Shown here piece after piece: positions 44,560 through 53,471 of a stretch of DNA of 64,000 nucleotides. The position numbers were made by a program, and so were the translations under genes. The DNA is taken from contig NZ_JAERRH010000026.1 of the NCBI RefSeq assembly GCF_016741855.1, forward strand, positions 1 through 64,000, in the 5' to 3' direction. Each line of letters opens with the position of its first letter. Within the stretch, counting starts at the first letter, position 1. The notes under the pieces were generated by a model. That model was not told the DNA's origin and did no database searches. It saw nothing but the letters and a program-made list of their open reading frames with translations. Origin of the DNA: Streptomyces musisoli (lineage in GTDB: Bacteria > Actinomycetota > Actinomycetes > Streptomycetales > Streptomycetaceae).

Positions 44560-45072
44560 GTGGCGGAGCGACAGGAGCAGGCGGCGCCGGACGCCGTGCT
44601 GACGCGGATCGGACAGGTCGTGATGCTGCACCACGGCGGCGACCGTGAGGAGGCCCGCAGCCGTTTCCTGGATCTGTGGACGGAGATCGGCGAGGACGGC
44701 GACCCGCTGCACCGCTGCACCCTGGCCCACTACCTGGCCGACACGCAGGACGATCCGGACGACGAACTCGCCTGGGACCTGCGCGCGTTGTCGGCGGCCG
44801 AGGAACTGGCCGGCGGCCGCGCGGACGGCGACCCGGCCAGTGTCCAGGGCTTCTTCCCGTCCCTGCACCTCAACCTGGCCGCCGACTACGTCAAGCTCGG
44901 CCGCGCCGAGGCGGCCCGCAGCCATCTGCGCCGCGCCCGCAGCACCGCCGGTTCCCTGGCCGACGACGGCTACGGCGAGGGGGTCCGGTCCGCGATCAGC
45001 CGCCTGGCCCTGCGGCTCGGCGAGGAGGGCACCCCGGGCGGCGACGGCTGGGGCCCGCCCAGACAGCGCTAG
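44560..45072 (+). CDS. Hypothetical TPR-like protein
   Basis: 170 aa, all-helical by composition. Segments such as DREEARSRFLDLWTEIGEDG, LHRCTLAHYLADTQDD and LHLNLAADYVKLGRAEAARSHLRRAR have the spacing of tetratricopeptide repeats. No enzyme motif. GTG 44560 has GGAGGG 5 nt upstream. Its 3' end overlaps the convergent lipoprotein gene by 77 bp. Confidence 0.72.
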   Translation: MAERQEQAAPDAVLTRIGQVVMLHHGGDREEARSRFLDLWTEIGEDGDPLHRCTLAHYLADTQDDPDDELAWDLRALSAAEELAGGRADGDPASVQGFFPSLHLNLAADYVKLGRAEAARSHLRRARSTAGSLADDGYGEGVRSAISRLALRLGEEGTPGGDGWGPPRQR

Positions 45073-45502
45073 GCGCTCCGACAAGGCTGCCGTACACCTT
45101 GCCCAGCGCGCACAGGTCCGGGGCCGGGGGAGTCGCCGGGGCCGGGGCGCGCACGGCGGCGGGCGGCCGCCCGGAAGGGGCCGGGCGCGGGCGTGGGGCC
45201 TTGGGCGGGGCCGGTGCCCGATGCGGGGCCCCGGGGGAGGCGGGGCGCCGGTGCGAGGCGGGCGGCGCGGGGTGCGCCGGGCGCGGGGGCGGGGACGGCA
45301 CGGCCAGCCTCAGTGCCTCGACGGCCGGCGCCTGGACCACCCGCGGCTCCGCGCTGCCGGCGGGCCGGGGCACCGCCGGCAGCGAGGGCGCGGTGTACCG
45401 GGGCAGGCCGGCGGGCGCCGGGTGCCGCACCGTGACACAGCCGGTGAGGACCGAGACGGCCACGATGATCAGAAGCGCTGCGGTGGTCGTCGTTCGATGC
45501 AC
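44996..45502 (-). CDS. Proline-rich lipoprotein
   Basis: 168 aa. The signal peptide and lipobox LTGC sit at residues 19-22. The middle is a long Pro/Ala/Arg-rich, wall-spanning type region. The C terminus contains PDLCALGKVYGSL, a short conserved-looking motif with Cys. Function unknown. GTG start at 45502. It overlaps the convergent upstream gene, so its 3' boundary is certain only if both genes are real. Confidence 0.6.
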   Translation of the reverse strand: MHRTTTTAALLIIVAVSVLTGCVTVRHPAPAGLPRYTAPSLPAVPRPAGSAEPRVVQAPAVEALRLAVPSPPPRPAHPAPPASHRRPASPGAPHRAPAPPKAPRPRPAPSGRPPAAVRAPAPATPPAPDLCALGKVYGSLVGAPSAVWAGPSRRRPGCPPRRAAGPGG

Positions 45503-45616
45503 CCGCGCAACTCTGCTGGGTCGGCACCGGCGTTGACACCGGGGAGCCGAACGGGATGCCCCGTACGGGTGATTGCATGCCCCGTGCGGAGGGTTCCGCC
45601 GTGCCGGGGCTGACGA

Positions 45617-46129
45617 TCAGTCGCCGGTGAAGCCGTCGATCCGCTCGCGGACCAGGTCGGCGTGACCGTTGTGGCGGGCGTACTCCTCGATCATGTGGGT
45701 GTAGATCCAGCGGAGGTTGAAGGGCTGCCCGGTGGACCTGCTCGTGCCCCGGGAGAAGTCGTCGAGCGAGAGGCCGGCCGTGTGGCGGCGGGCCGTGTCG
45801 ATCTGGGCCTGCCAGGTGGCGTACGTCTCCTCCCAGGTGTCCGCCTCCGTGACGCGGAAGTCGCCGTCCGGGTCCTCCTCGGTGCAGTAGAGGACACCCG
45901 GGTCCTCGCCCAGCAGCACCTCGTGGAACCAGAACCGCTCGACCTCCGCCAGGTGCCGGACCAGACCCAGCAGGGTCAGTTCGGAGGGCGCCACGGACGG
46001 GGTCCGCAACTGTGCGTCGGTGAGCCCTTCGCACTTCCAGGCGAGTGTCCGGCGGTGGTAGTCGAGCCAGCCCTCGAGCATGGTGCGCTCGTCGGCGTGG
46101 GTGGCGGGCTCTTCCCGCTTGATCGTCAT
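45617..46129 (-). CDS. DinB-like / DUF664 family protein
   Basis: 170 aa. The four-helix DinB/YfiT-like fold shows the metal-binding His residues in LLGLVRHLAEVERFW, IEEYARHNGHADLVRERID and a preceding MLEGWLDYHRRTLAWK. In actinobacteria this family includes mycothiol-dependent enzymes (DUF664 members), so a thiol-transferase role is possible. The ATG has no Shine-Dalgarno sequence. Confidence 0.82.
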   Translation of the reverse strand: MTIKREEPATHADERTMLEGWLDYHRRTLAWKCEGLTDAQLRTPSVAPSELTLLGLVRHLAEVERFWFHEVLLGEDPGVLYCTEEDPDGDFRVTEADTWEETYATWQAQIDTARRHTAGLSLDDFSRGTSRSTGQPFNLRWIYTHMIEEYARHNGHADLVRERIDGFTGD

Positions 46130-46172
46130 GCGCGCATCATCGCCGCCGGGTGCCGCCGTCGGCCAGGGCTTT

Positions 46173-46889
46173 TCAGCGCCGGAGCATCCCCGTCAGCAAC
46201 TCCCGCAGTCCGGCCCGGATCTCCGCCAGGTCCGGCACCTCCGTGCTGAAGGACCCGGCCGCGCAGGAGAACATGAGCCCGTCCGCCCAGGCGACCAGGG
46301 ACAGCACCTGGCGGGCCGGGTCGGGTGAGCCCGCGGCGGTGAGCATGGCCGTCAGCTGGTCCTTGAAGACGGCGCCGGTGCGGTCGTAGTAGGCGCGCAG
46401 TCCGGGACGGCGGGTGGCCTCCAGGGCTAGTTCGTACCGGGCGATCAGCAGAGCGCGGTTGCGGGTCAGGGAGCGGTGGACCGCGAGCGCCAGCCCCTCC
46501 GCCAGCGCGTCGGCCCCGCCCCTCGGGTCCGGCAGCTCCGACAGCGCCAGCACCCGGGCCTCCCGTTCGGCGTGCCGCCGCACGGCGAGTTCCAGCAGCG
46601 CCTCCCGGGTGCGCGCCACGTTCGACGTCGAGCCGGGGGGCAGCCCGGCCGCCTCGTCCACCGCCCGGTGGGTGAGCCCGCGCATGCCGCGCTCGGCGAG
46701 CAGGGCGAGGGCGGTGTCGGCGACGAGATCGGCGCGGGAGGTGCCGGGGGTGCTCTGGTCGCCGGAGGTGCTCGCGTTGCCGGGGGCGCGTGGGGCGTTC
46801 GGGGCGCTGGGAGCACCCGGGTAGCCGGGAGTGCCCGGGGTGCCGGGGGCGCTCGGGGTGCCGGAGGTGCTCGGGCTGTCTGCGGACAT
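46173..46889 (-). CDS. TetR family transcriptional regulator
   Basis: 238 aa. The first 45 residues are a Pro/Gly/Ser/Thr-rich tail with degenerate GTPG/SAPG repeats, probably disordered. The TetR HTH follows (ALALLAERGMRGLTHRAVDEAAGLPPGSTSN), then a helical ligand domain (LIARYELALEATRRPGLRAYYD). ATG 46889 is used; a GTG at 46913 is possible but would place the start inside the operator. It is divergent from an FAD monooxygenase, and two identical palindromes lie in the shared promoter, so it most likely represses both. Confidence 0.87.
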   Translation of the reverse strand: MSADSPSTSGTPSAPGTPGTPGYPGAPSAPNAPRAPGNASTSGDQSTPGTSRADLVADTALALLAERGMRGLTHRAVDEAAGLPPGSTSNVARTREALLELAVRRHAEREARVLALSELPDPRGGADALAEGLALAVHRSLTRNRALLIARYELALEATRRPGLRAYYDRTGAVFKDQLTAMLTAAGSPDPARQVLSLVAWADGLMFSCAAGSFSTEVPDLAEIRAGLRELLTGMLRR

Positions 46890-46911
46890 GGGGTCGACCC
46901 TACCCAACTTC

Positions 46912-46954
46912 ACTACAGCCGTAGTACAGTCACCAGGTGCACTACAGGTGTAGT
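46912..46954. promoter_or_regulatory. Paired TetR operators ACTAC-N4-GTAGT
   Basis: Two 14-bp palindromes of the form ACTAC-N4-GTAGT (46912-46925 and 46941-46954), 29 bp apart centre to centre. They occupy the 77-bp gap between the divergent tetR and monooxygenase genes and end 12 bp before the ATG at 46967. Confidence 0.8.
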
Positions 46955-46966
46955 CGAGGAGGGGTC

Positions 46967-48142
46967 ATGACACGGCCGGAACGCGCGATCGTCATCGGCG
47001 GCGGCATCGGGGGGCTGGCCGCCGGAGCCGCCCTGCACCAGCGGGGCTGGGCCGTGACCGTGCTGGAACGGGCGGCCTCCCTGGACCCCGTCGGCGCGGC
47101 CATCTCGCTCGCCCCGAACGCCCTGCGCGCCCTGGACGTCCTCGGCATCGGCGACGAGATCCGGGACCTGGCCGCCTGGCAGGGCGACGGGGGCCTGCGC
47201 ACGCCCGGCGGCCGCTGGCTGTCCCGCTCCAGCGCCGCGGCCGCCGCCGCCCGCTTCGGCGGCCCCCTGGTCCTGCTGCCCCGCGCCACCCTCGTCGACC
47301 GGCTGGCCGCGCTGCTCCCGCCCGGCGCCGTCCGCACCGCGACCACCGCGGCCCTCGCCGACCCCGGCGACCGGGCCCGGCCCGCCCGCGTGAGCGCCGG
47401 CGGGGAGGAATGGGAGGCCGAACTGGTGGTCGGCGCGGACGGCGTCAATTCACGGGTGCGCGGCGCCCTCTTCCCCGGCCACCCCGGCCCGGTGTACGCC
47501 GGCTTCACCACCTGGCGGGTCCTGATCCCGGTGCCCGGCGCCGAGTTCGCCTCGCACGAGACCTGGGGACGCGGCCACATCTGGGGCACCCACCCCCTCA
47601 AGGACGGCCGGGTCTACGCCTATGCGGCGGCCACGGCCCCGGCGGGGCAGCACGCCCCGGACGACGAGAAGGCCGAACTCCTGCGCCGCTACGGCGACTG
47701 GCACGACCCCATCCCCGCCGTGCTCGCCGCCGCCCGCCCCGAGGACGTGCTCCGGCACGACGTCCACCACCTCGCCCGGCCGCTGCCCGCGCACCACTTC
47801 GGCCGCACCGTCCTGATCGGCGACGCCGCCCACGCCATGCCCCCGACCCTCGGCCAGGGCGGCAACCAGGCCGTGGAGGACGCGGTGGTCCTCGCCCACC
47901 ACGGCGCGGACCTGCCCGCCTACACCGCCGCCCGCCTCCCGCGGACCACCGCGATAGCCCGTCGGTCCGTCCGGGTCGCCCGCCTCAACATGGCGGGCAG
48001 CCGAGCCGTCGTGGCCCTGCGCGACACGGCCGTCGCGGCCGTGTCGGCGGCGGGACCGGCGCTCTTCCTGCGTGGCTTCGACGGCATCGCCGACTGGTGG
48101 CCCCCGTATGCTTCCGGCAGACGACACGCAGGCCAGCGGTAG
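46967..48142 (+). CDS. FAD-dependent monooxygenase (PHBH/UbiH type)
   Basis: 391 aa. The FAD Rossmann motif VIGGGIGGLAAGAALHQRG is near the N terminus, the DG motif is in VGADGVNSRVR, and GDAAHAMPPTLGQGGNQAVEDA is the GD motif. These define class A flavin monooxygenases, which hydroxylate aromatics or polyketides using NAD(P)H and oxygen. ATG 46967 has GAGGAGGGG upstream. A Gfo/Idh/MocA gene follows after 10 nt. Expression is likely controlled by the divergent TetR protein. Confidence 0.92.
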   Translation: MTRPERAIVIGGGIGGLAAGAALHQRGWAVTVLERAASLDPVGAAISLAPNALRALDVLGIGDEIRDLAAWQGDGGLRTPGGRWLSRSSAAAAAARFGGPLVLLPRATLVDRLAALLPPGAVRTATTAALADPGDRARPARVSAGGEEWEAELVVGADGVNSRVRGALFPGHPGPVYAGFTTWRVLIPVPGAEFASHETWGRGHIWGTHPLKDGRVYAYAAATAPAGQHAPDDEKAELLRRYGDWHDPIPAVLAAARPEDVLRHDVHHLARPLPAHHFGRTVLIGDAAHAMPPTLGQGGNQAVEDAVVLAHHGADLPAYTAARLPRTTAIARRSVRVARLNMAGSRAVVALRDTAVAAVSAAGPALFLRGFDGIADWWPPYASGRRHAGQR

Positions 48143-48152
48143 AGGAGAGCAC

Positions 48153-49064
48153 GTGAAGGTCGGCTGCATCGGACTCGGCGACATCGCGCAGAAGGCGTAC
48201 CTGCCGGTGCTGGGGGCGCAGCCGGGGCTCGACCTGCACTTGCAGACCCGGACGCCCGCCACCCTGGACCGGGTCGGGGACACCCTGCACCTGCCCCGGG
48301 AGCAGCGGCACACCACGCTCGACTCGCTGCTCGCCGCCGGCCTGGACGCGGCCTTCGTGCACGCGCCCACCACCGTCCACCCCGAGATCGTCACCCGGCT
48401 GCTGGAGGCCGGCGTCCCGACGTACGTGGACAAGCCGCTCGCCTACGAACTCGCCGACTCCGAGCGGCTGGTGCGCCTCGCCGAGCGGCGCGGGGTCTCG
48501 CTGTCCGTCGGCTTCAACCGCCGGTACGCCCCCGGGTACGCGCAGTGCCTGGACCACCCGCGCGAGCTGATCCTCATGCAGAAGAACCGGATCGGCCTGC
48601 CCGAGGAAGCTCGCTCGATGATCCTCGACGACTTCATCCATGTCGTGGACACCCTGCGGTTCCTGGTGCCGGGCCCGGTCGACGACGTCACCGTCCGCGC
48701 CCGCGCCGAGGACGGGCTGCTCCACCACCTCGTGCTCCAGCTCGGCGGGGACGGCTTCACCGCGCTCGGTGTGATGAACCGGCTCAGCGGCTCCAGCGAG
48801 GAGATCCTGGAGGTGTCCGGGCAGGACAGCAAACGCCAGGTGGTCAACCTCGCCGAGGTGATCGACCACAAGGGGCAGCCGACCGTGCGCCGGCGCGGCG
48901 ACTGGGTGCCGGTGGCCCGCCAGCGTGGCATCGAGCAGGCGGTCCTCGCCTTCCTCGACGCCGTGCGGGCCCGGAAGGTGCTCAGCGCCAGGGACGCGCT
49001 GGCCACCCATGAACTGTGCGAGCGGGTGGTACGAGCGGTTCAGGACCGCTTCGGCGCAGCCTGA
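48153..49064 (+). CDS. Gfo/Idh/MocA family oxidoreductase
   Basis: 303 aa. The NAD(P) Rossmann fold begins VGCIGLGDIAQKAYLPVL, with the catalytic-region motif YVDKPLAYELADSERLVRLAERRGV and the C-terminal substrate domain. A sugar or inositol dehydrogenase-type activity is expected. GTG 48153 has GAGGAG upstream and follows the monooxygenase stop by 10 nt, hence co-expressed with it. The 3' end overlaps the convergent lnt gene by 83 bp. Confidence 0.87.
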   Translation: MKVGCIGLGDIAQKAYLPVLGAQPGLDLHLQTRTPATLDRVGDTLHLPREQRHTTLDSLLAAGLDAAFVHAPTTVHPEIVTRLLEAGVPTYVDKPLAYELADSERLVRLAERRGVSLSVGFNRRYAPGYAQCLDHPRELILMQKNRIGLPEEARSMILDDFIHVVDTLRFLVPGPVDDVTVRARAEDGLLHHLVLQLGGDGFTALGVMNRLSGSSEEILEVSGQDSKRQVVNLAEVIDHKGQPTVRRRGDWVPVARQRGIEQAVLAFLDAVRARKVLSARDALATHELCERVVRAVQDRFGAA

Positions 49065-50556
49065 GCGTCCGCACCCCCTCGGTCACACCCAGCGCGGCCA
49101 GCACCAGCAGCGCACCGTGCACCGGCCAGTCGCCGTAGCGGACATACGGGGTGACGCCGTGCGCGAGCGGTACGTCGTACACGCGCGCGGTGCTGGCGTC
49201 GGTGCCGAGCCACGGGCCGAGGCGCGCCCCGTCCGGGCCGTACACCGCCGACACGCCGGTGAGGGTGGAGTGGACCATCGGGCGGCCGGTCTCGGCGGCG
49301 CGCAGCGCGGCCAGCGAGGCGTGCTGCTCCGGCGCCCAGCTGTGCTGGAAGGACGAGGTGGAGGACTGTCCGAGAAGGATGTCCGCACCGTCCTCGGCGA
49401 GATGCCGGCTCATGTCGGGGAACGCGGTCTCGAAGCAGATCAGCGGGCCGACCCGCAGTCCGTGCCCGACGTTCATCACCGTCTGACCGGTGCCGCGCCG
49501 CCGGTCCTCGCCGGCGGCCCGGCCCACCGACGTGGCCCAGCCGAGCAGGGAACGGGCCGGTATGTACTCGCCGAACGGGACCAGCCGCATCTTGTCGTAC
49601 CGGTCACCGGTCAGGCCGTCCGGGCCGACCAGCACGGAACTCTTGAAGATGCCGGGCCGGTCCGAGCGCCGGGCGTCCACGTTCACCAGCAGGTCGGCGC
49701 CGGTGCCCCGGGACAGCACGGCCAGCCGCCGGGCCAGGTCGGGGCGGTCGTCCAGGTCGAAGCCGACGCTGGACTCGCCCCACACCACCAGGTCGACGCC
49801 CTGCCCGGCGAGCCGCCTGGTCAGCTGCTCCTCCCGGTCGAACCGCCTGTCGCCGCTGGCCTGCCCGGCCACCACGCTCGGCTGCACGACGGCGACCCGC
49901 ACCCGTCCGTCGACGTCCGGGCGGGGCGCCCACGCCCACGCGGCCGAGGTCGCGGCGGCCGTGGCGACCAGCGAGGCCAGGGCCGGAAGGCGCGCCTCGC
50001 GCACCGAGATCAGCACGGCCACCGCCACGTTGACGGCCACCACCAGGAAGCTGAGCAGCCACACCCCGCCCACCGAGGCCAGCCGGAGGGCCGGGCCCAC
50101 CTGCCACTGGCTGGCGCCCAGCATCCCCCACGGCCCGCCGAGGCCCTGCCAGGAGCGGACCAGCTCCACCGCCAGCCAGGCCGACGGCAGCACCAGCAGT
50201 GCCGCGGCGGCCCGGGCCGGGGACGGCACCCCGCCCAGGAACCGGCGCACCAGCAGACCCCAGGGTGCCCAGAGCAGGCCCAGCAGTGCGGCGATCAGGA
50301 AGATGAACACGTGCAGGCTCGGCAGCAGCCAGTGGTGCACGGCGACCAGGAAGCCGAAGCCGCCGCTCCAGCCGTCGTACGCGGCCCGCCGCCCGGTCGG
50401 CGCCGAGCGGGCCAGCAGGACCCACGGCACCAGGGCGATGTACGCGAACCACCACAATGCGGGGGCCGGGAATGCGAGCACGGGGAGGGCACCCGCGAGG
50501 GCGGCGGCGCCCGAGCGGCGCCACGGGGAGGTCAGCCAGTGGTCGATCGTCCTCAT
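48982..50556 (-). CDS. lnt: Apolipoprotein N-acyltransferase
   Basis: 524 aa. Six or so N-terminal membrane segments are followed by a nitrilase-like extracellular domain. The catalytic triad is visible as Glu in VVWGESSVGF, Lys in YDKMRLVPFGEY and Cys in PLICFETAF. It adds the third acyl chain to lipoproteins, of which this window encodes several. Streptomycetes carry Lnt homologues, sometimes two. ATG 50556 is preceded by AGGGAGGG; a very long upstream frame is an artefact of the GC-rich repeats. It overlaps the Gfo/Idh/MocA gene tail to tail. Confidence 0.92.
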   Translation of the reverse strand: MRTIDHWLTSPWRRSGAAALAGALPVLAFPAPALWWFAYIALVPWVLLARSAPTGRRAAYDGWSGGFGFLVAVHHWLLPSLHVFIFLIAALLGLLWAPWGLLVRRFLGGVPSPARAAAALLVLPSAWLAVELVRSWQGLGGPWGMLGASQWQVGPALRLASVGGVWLLSFLVVAVNVAVAVLISVREARLPALASLVATAAATSAAWAWAPRPDVDGRVRVAVVQPSVVAGQASGDRRFDREEQLTRRLAGQGVDLVVWGESSVGFDLDDRPDLARRLAVLSRGTGADLLVNVDARRSDRPGIFKSSVLVGPDGLTGDRYDKMRLVPFGEYIPARSLLGWATSVGRAAGEDRRRGTGQTVMNVGHGLRVGPLICFETAFPDMSRHLAEDGADILLGQSSTSSFQHSWAPEQHASLAALRAAETGRPMVHSTLTGVSAVYGPDGARLGPWLGTDASTARVYDVPLAHGVTPYVRYGDWPVHGALLVLAALGVTEGVRTLRLRRSGPEPLVPPARTVHGWPARPWR

Positions 50557-50878
50557 AAGGACCCTCCCTACCCAGCTGTGGTTCCAGTGTGCGTCGGCGA
50601 CGGTGCCGGTGCTGCTCGCGGTCGGGCCCGGGGAATCGTGCGGGGGCGTCGTCGGGTGGGCGGGGCGTTGGGGGTGCGGGGCGTCGTCGGGTGGGCGGGG
50701 CGTCGGGGGTGCGGGGCGGGGGCGGGTGCGGCTGGGGGCCGGGGTGTGGCCGGTCGTGCGGTTCGCGGTATGGCTTGAGGGGCGGGCTGGGGGCCGGGGT
50801 GTGGCTGGTCGTGCGGTTCGCGGGATGGCTTGAGGGGCGGGTTGTGCCGGGGCGTTGCCGGCGCGGTTCCCCGGACCG
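50557..50878. repeat. Two families of GC-rich tandem repeats between lnt and the SnoaL-like gene
   Basis: Two 35-bp units (beginning at 50646 and 50681, one mismatch) with GCGTCGTCGGGTGGGCGGGG, then two 55-bp units (50731 and 50786, few mismatches) containing GGCCGGTCGTGCGGTTCGCG. A strong purine/pyrimidine strand bias (G-rich top strand) and runs of G could allow G-quadruplex formation. No gene is apparent. The lnt promoter must lie within. Confidence 0.75.
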
Positions 50879-51373
50879 CTACGGGGCGCCGGGCCCGCTC
50901 GTGGGCAGGCGGCGCCACTTCTCCTCCACGACGACCCCGCGCAGGCGCCAGCCGTCGGTGGTCCGCAGCACGCCGAACTCGTACCGGCCGCCGCACACGA
51001 GGTCCGGTGCCGCGGAGCCGCCGGGGCCGGCGAAGCGCATGGGGTTGAGATAGTCGGCACGCACCCGGGCGGTGTCCCCGGTGTCGTGCTCCAGGATCCC
51101 GAACCGCACCTGCCGGTTGACGATCAGATGCTGCCGCATGGCGAACAGGTCCAGGCTCTCGGCGAGCCAGGCGGCGACCCGCTCCGCGTCGCCCTCGATG
51201 CCGCCCGCCGAACGGTAGTCGGCCCGCCCGTCCGACGTGAACAGCCCCCGGTACGCCGCCCACTCGCCGTCGTCCACCGCCACCGCGTACTCGGTGACCA
51301 GGTCGTTCACGGCCAGCCGGTCCATCACCGTCGCGAGCTCCACACGCTGCGTCATCGGCACAGTGTTGGGCAT
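50879..51373 (-). CDS. SnoaL-like / NTF2-fold protein
   Basis: 164 aa. LAVNDLVTEYAVAVDDGEWAAYRGLFTSDGRADYRSAGG is the diagnostic first half of the SnoaL_4/NTF2-like fold, and the C-terminal YEFGVLRTTDGWRLRGVVVEEKW completes it. Members range from cyclases and isomerases to ring-hydroxylating dioxygenase beta-like subunits; nothing in the context picks one. ATG 51373 or ATG 51355 are both possible; neither has a clear ribosome binding site. Confidence 0.82.
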   Translation of the reverse strand: MPNTVPMTQRVELATVMDRLAVNDLVTEYAVAVDDGEWAAYRGLFTSDGRADYRSAGGIEGDAERVAAWLAESLDLFAMRQHLIVNRQVRFGILEHDTGDTARVRADYLNPMRFAGPGGSAAPDLVCGGRYEFGVLRTTDGWRLRGVVVEEKWRRLPTSGPGAP

Positions 51374-51934
51374 GCGGGGCCCGGAGCCAAGAGGCGCGCC
51401 GGATATTCGGTGTGCACGGGGCGGCCGGCACTCGAACCCGTCCTTCGTGAACGGGCGATCCGTCGCGGCCGAGCCCAAGTGCCGCTCCGCGCCCGCCACC
51501 CGGACGCCACGGTCACCGTGCGCCAGACCTGTCGCCCGGCCGCACCGCCGGGGCGTGACCGGCATGCAGTGGCTCCGGCTCAGGCACCCGCCGACCGGCC
51601 GGCGCTCCGAGGCCCTCAGGGTTTCCGCCGGCGGCGGACAGCCTCGAGACCGGAACGCGTGACGGTCTGCAGTTGGAATATCAGGCGGGATGGGTATTTC
51701 CGGATCCCCTGCTGAATCCGCCGACGAGACAGTATTTTGCCACCTTGTATCCGGTGATGTATTTAGGTATTTCCCTCGCGTGCGGCTTTGGCGGGCTCCC
51801 GGTGGTGGGCGGCTTGACCATGGCTGCGAGCGTGTCGAGCCGATCACCGTGATCGCCCTTGCTACCGTCCGCTTCGCCTGAATCATCCAAAAAGGACCGA
51901 TTCACGTCTGCTGGTGGTCGAGAGGACACGGACC
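51374..51934. other. Intergenic region with an AT-rich patch before the BBE-type gene
   Basis: 560 bp between divergent genes. The first half is ordinary high GC; 51680-51780 is strikingly AT-rich for this genome (runs such as TATTTAGGTATTTCCC). No frame is convincing. The AT-rich patch is the natural place for the promoter of the exported flavoprotein, or may mark acquired DNA. Confidence 0.5.
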
Positions 51935-53434
51935 ATGAACGGCTTTTCCCGTCGCGGACTACTCAAGGTGACCGCAGCCGCCGGTGCGGGCGCTGTCGTC
52001 GTCCCGGGTATCGCGGCCGTGGAGGCCCCGGGCGCGATGGCCGCGAGCGCGGGGCCCGAGCACGGGAATTGTCCGCCGGCGCGGCTGACCGGCCGCATCG
52101 TCCGCCCCGAGGACTCCGGGTACACGGACGCGCGCCTCGGCTGGGACCAGCTCTTCTCCCACTATCCGCTGGTCATCGTCTTCGCCCAGAACACGCAGGA
52201 CGTGGTCAACGCCCTGACGTGGGCGCGGCAGAACGACGTGGCGGTGCGGGTGCGGAGCGGCCGCCACGCCCTCGAGGGCTGGTCGAACGTGGACAACGGC
52301 CTCGTGATCGACATCAGCGAGTTGAAGTCGGTCCACATCGACGCCAGGTCGCGTATTGCGACGGTCGGCGCCGGGCTCAACCAGGAGGAAGCGGTGACCA
52401 CGCTCGCGAAGCAGAACTTCGCGGTGACCACCGGGACGGAGGGCAGCGTAGGCCTCTCCGGCGCGACGCTCGGCGGCGGATTCGGCTTCCTCACCCGTTG
52501 GCTCGGCATGGCCTGCGACAGCCTGGTGGGGGCGGAGATCGTCGTCCCGTCGGGTACCGAGTGCGCCAAGGCGATCAAGGTGGACGAGCACACCAACTCG
52601 GATCTGCTCTGGGCGCTCCGCGGCGCGGGGAACGGCAACTACGGCATCGTCACGTCACTGACCTACAAAGTGGCTCCGCTGAAGAGCGTCACCTATCTCC
52701 AGGCGACGTGGCCGGACATCTCACGCCTTCGTGAAATCTTCGAGGCGTACCAGCGCACGGCACCGACCACCGACGCCCGCCTCGGGACCCAGCTCGAAAT
52801 CCACCGGAACCAGATCTTCCTGTTCGGGGTCCTCCCCGAGGGAACACCGGAGGAGACGAAGAGGCTGCTGGCCCCGATCCTGTCGATCGACAGCCCGGAC
52901 GTCACCACGCAGGTCGGTAACTGGGGCGACGTGTACGCGGGATTCCAGATTCCGATCGAGCAGGAACCGGCGAACTGGAAGTTCCACTCGCAGTTCACCC
53001 GAAAGCCGTTCCCGGGCGACGCGATCGACATCGTCGACTCGTTCATCAGAACCGCCCCGACGGACGACAGCAACTTCTTCGTCCAGGCTTTCGGCGGCAA
53101 CGTCAGGAAGAGCAGCCCCCGCGGCGGCACCGCCTTCCCGCACCGCGACGCGCTCTTCTACTCCGAGCCCGGTGTCGGCTGGGGCAAGCGCAGTGACCAG
53201 CCGGGCGTCTGCGACCCGCTCACCTCGCAGTGCCAGGCCTGGATCGCCGAGTTCAGCCAGGCCCTGCGGACCTATGTGGACGGCGCCTACGTCAACGTGC
53301 CGAACATCGCGCAGCAGGACTGGGAAACCGCCTACTGGAGGGACAACGTCGACCGGCTCCGCAAGATCAAGGCGAAGTACGACCCCGACAACGTCTTCCA
53401 GTACGAGCAGAGCGTCCAGCCCGCGGTCTGCTGA
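51935..53434 (+). CDS. Tat-exported FAD-linked oxidoreductase (berberine bridge enzyme-like)
   Basis: 499 aa. A twin-arginine signal (FSRRGLLKVTAAAGAGAVVV) predicts export of the folded flavoprotein. The PCMH FAD domain shows AVRVRSGRHALEGWSN, where the His is the expected covalent flavin attachment, and GSVGLSGATLGGGFGFLTRWLGMACDSL; the second covalent Cys of bicovalent members is not at the expected place. The C-terminal BBE domain contains YWRDNVDRLRKIKAKYDPDNVFQYEQS. It oxidises an alcohol, amine or sugar outside the cell; the substrate is unknown. ATG 51935 is selected because the Tat motif begins 4 residues later. Confidence 0.9.
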   Translation: MNGFSRRGLLKVTAAAGAGAVVVPGIAAVEAPGAMAASAGPEHGNCPPARLTGRIVRPEDSGYTDARLGWDQLFSHYPLVIVFAQNTQDVVNALTWARQNDVAVRVRSGRHALEGWSNVDNGLVIDISELKSVHIDARSRIATVGAGLNQEEAVTTLAKQNFAVTTGTEGSVGLSGATLGGGFGFLTRWLGMACDSLVGAEIVVPSGTECAKAIKVDEHTNSDLLWALRGAGNGNYGIVTSLTYKVAPLKSVTYLQATWPDISRLREIFEAYQRTAPTTDARLGTQLEIHRNQIFLFGVLPEGTPEETKRLLAPILSIDSPDVTTQVGNWGDVYAGFQIPIEQEPANWKFHSQFTRKPFPGDAIDIVDSFIRTAPTDDSNFFVQAFGGNVRKSSPRGGTAFPHRDALFYSEPGVGWGKRSDQPGVCDPLTSQCQAWIAEFSQALRTYVDGAYVNVPNIAQQDWETAYWRDNVDRLRKIKAKYDPDNVFQYEQSVQPAVC

Positions 53435-53446
53435 CCGGTCCGCCGA

Positions 53447-53471
53447 GCCCCCTCCCGATCGGTGAGGGGGC
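53447..53471. terminator. Terminator after the BBE-type gene
   Basis: Eight-base-pair stem (53447-53454 with 53464-53471), 9-nt loop, 13 bases after the stop codon. Confidence 0.65.

Noticed and set aside
45069..46034. 321-residue minus-strand frame covering the lipoprotein and DUF664 genes
   Set aside because: It is a third frame over two supported genes on the same strand and has no domain.
51413..51450. tRNA-like segment with GGGTTCGAGTGCC on the minus strand
   Set aside because: The T-arm does not pair over five bases and no acceptor stem, anticodon arm or CCA context could be built.
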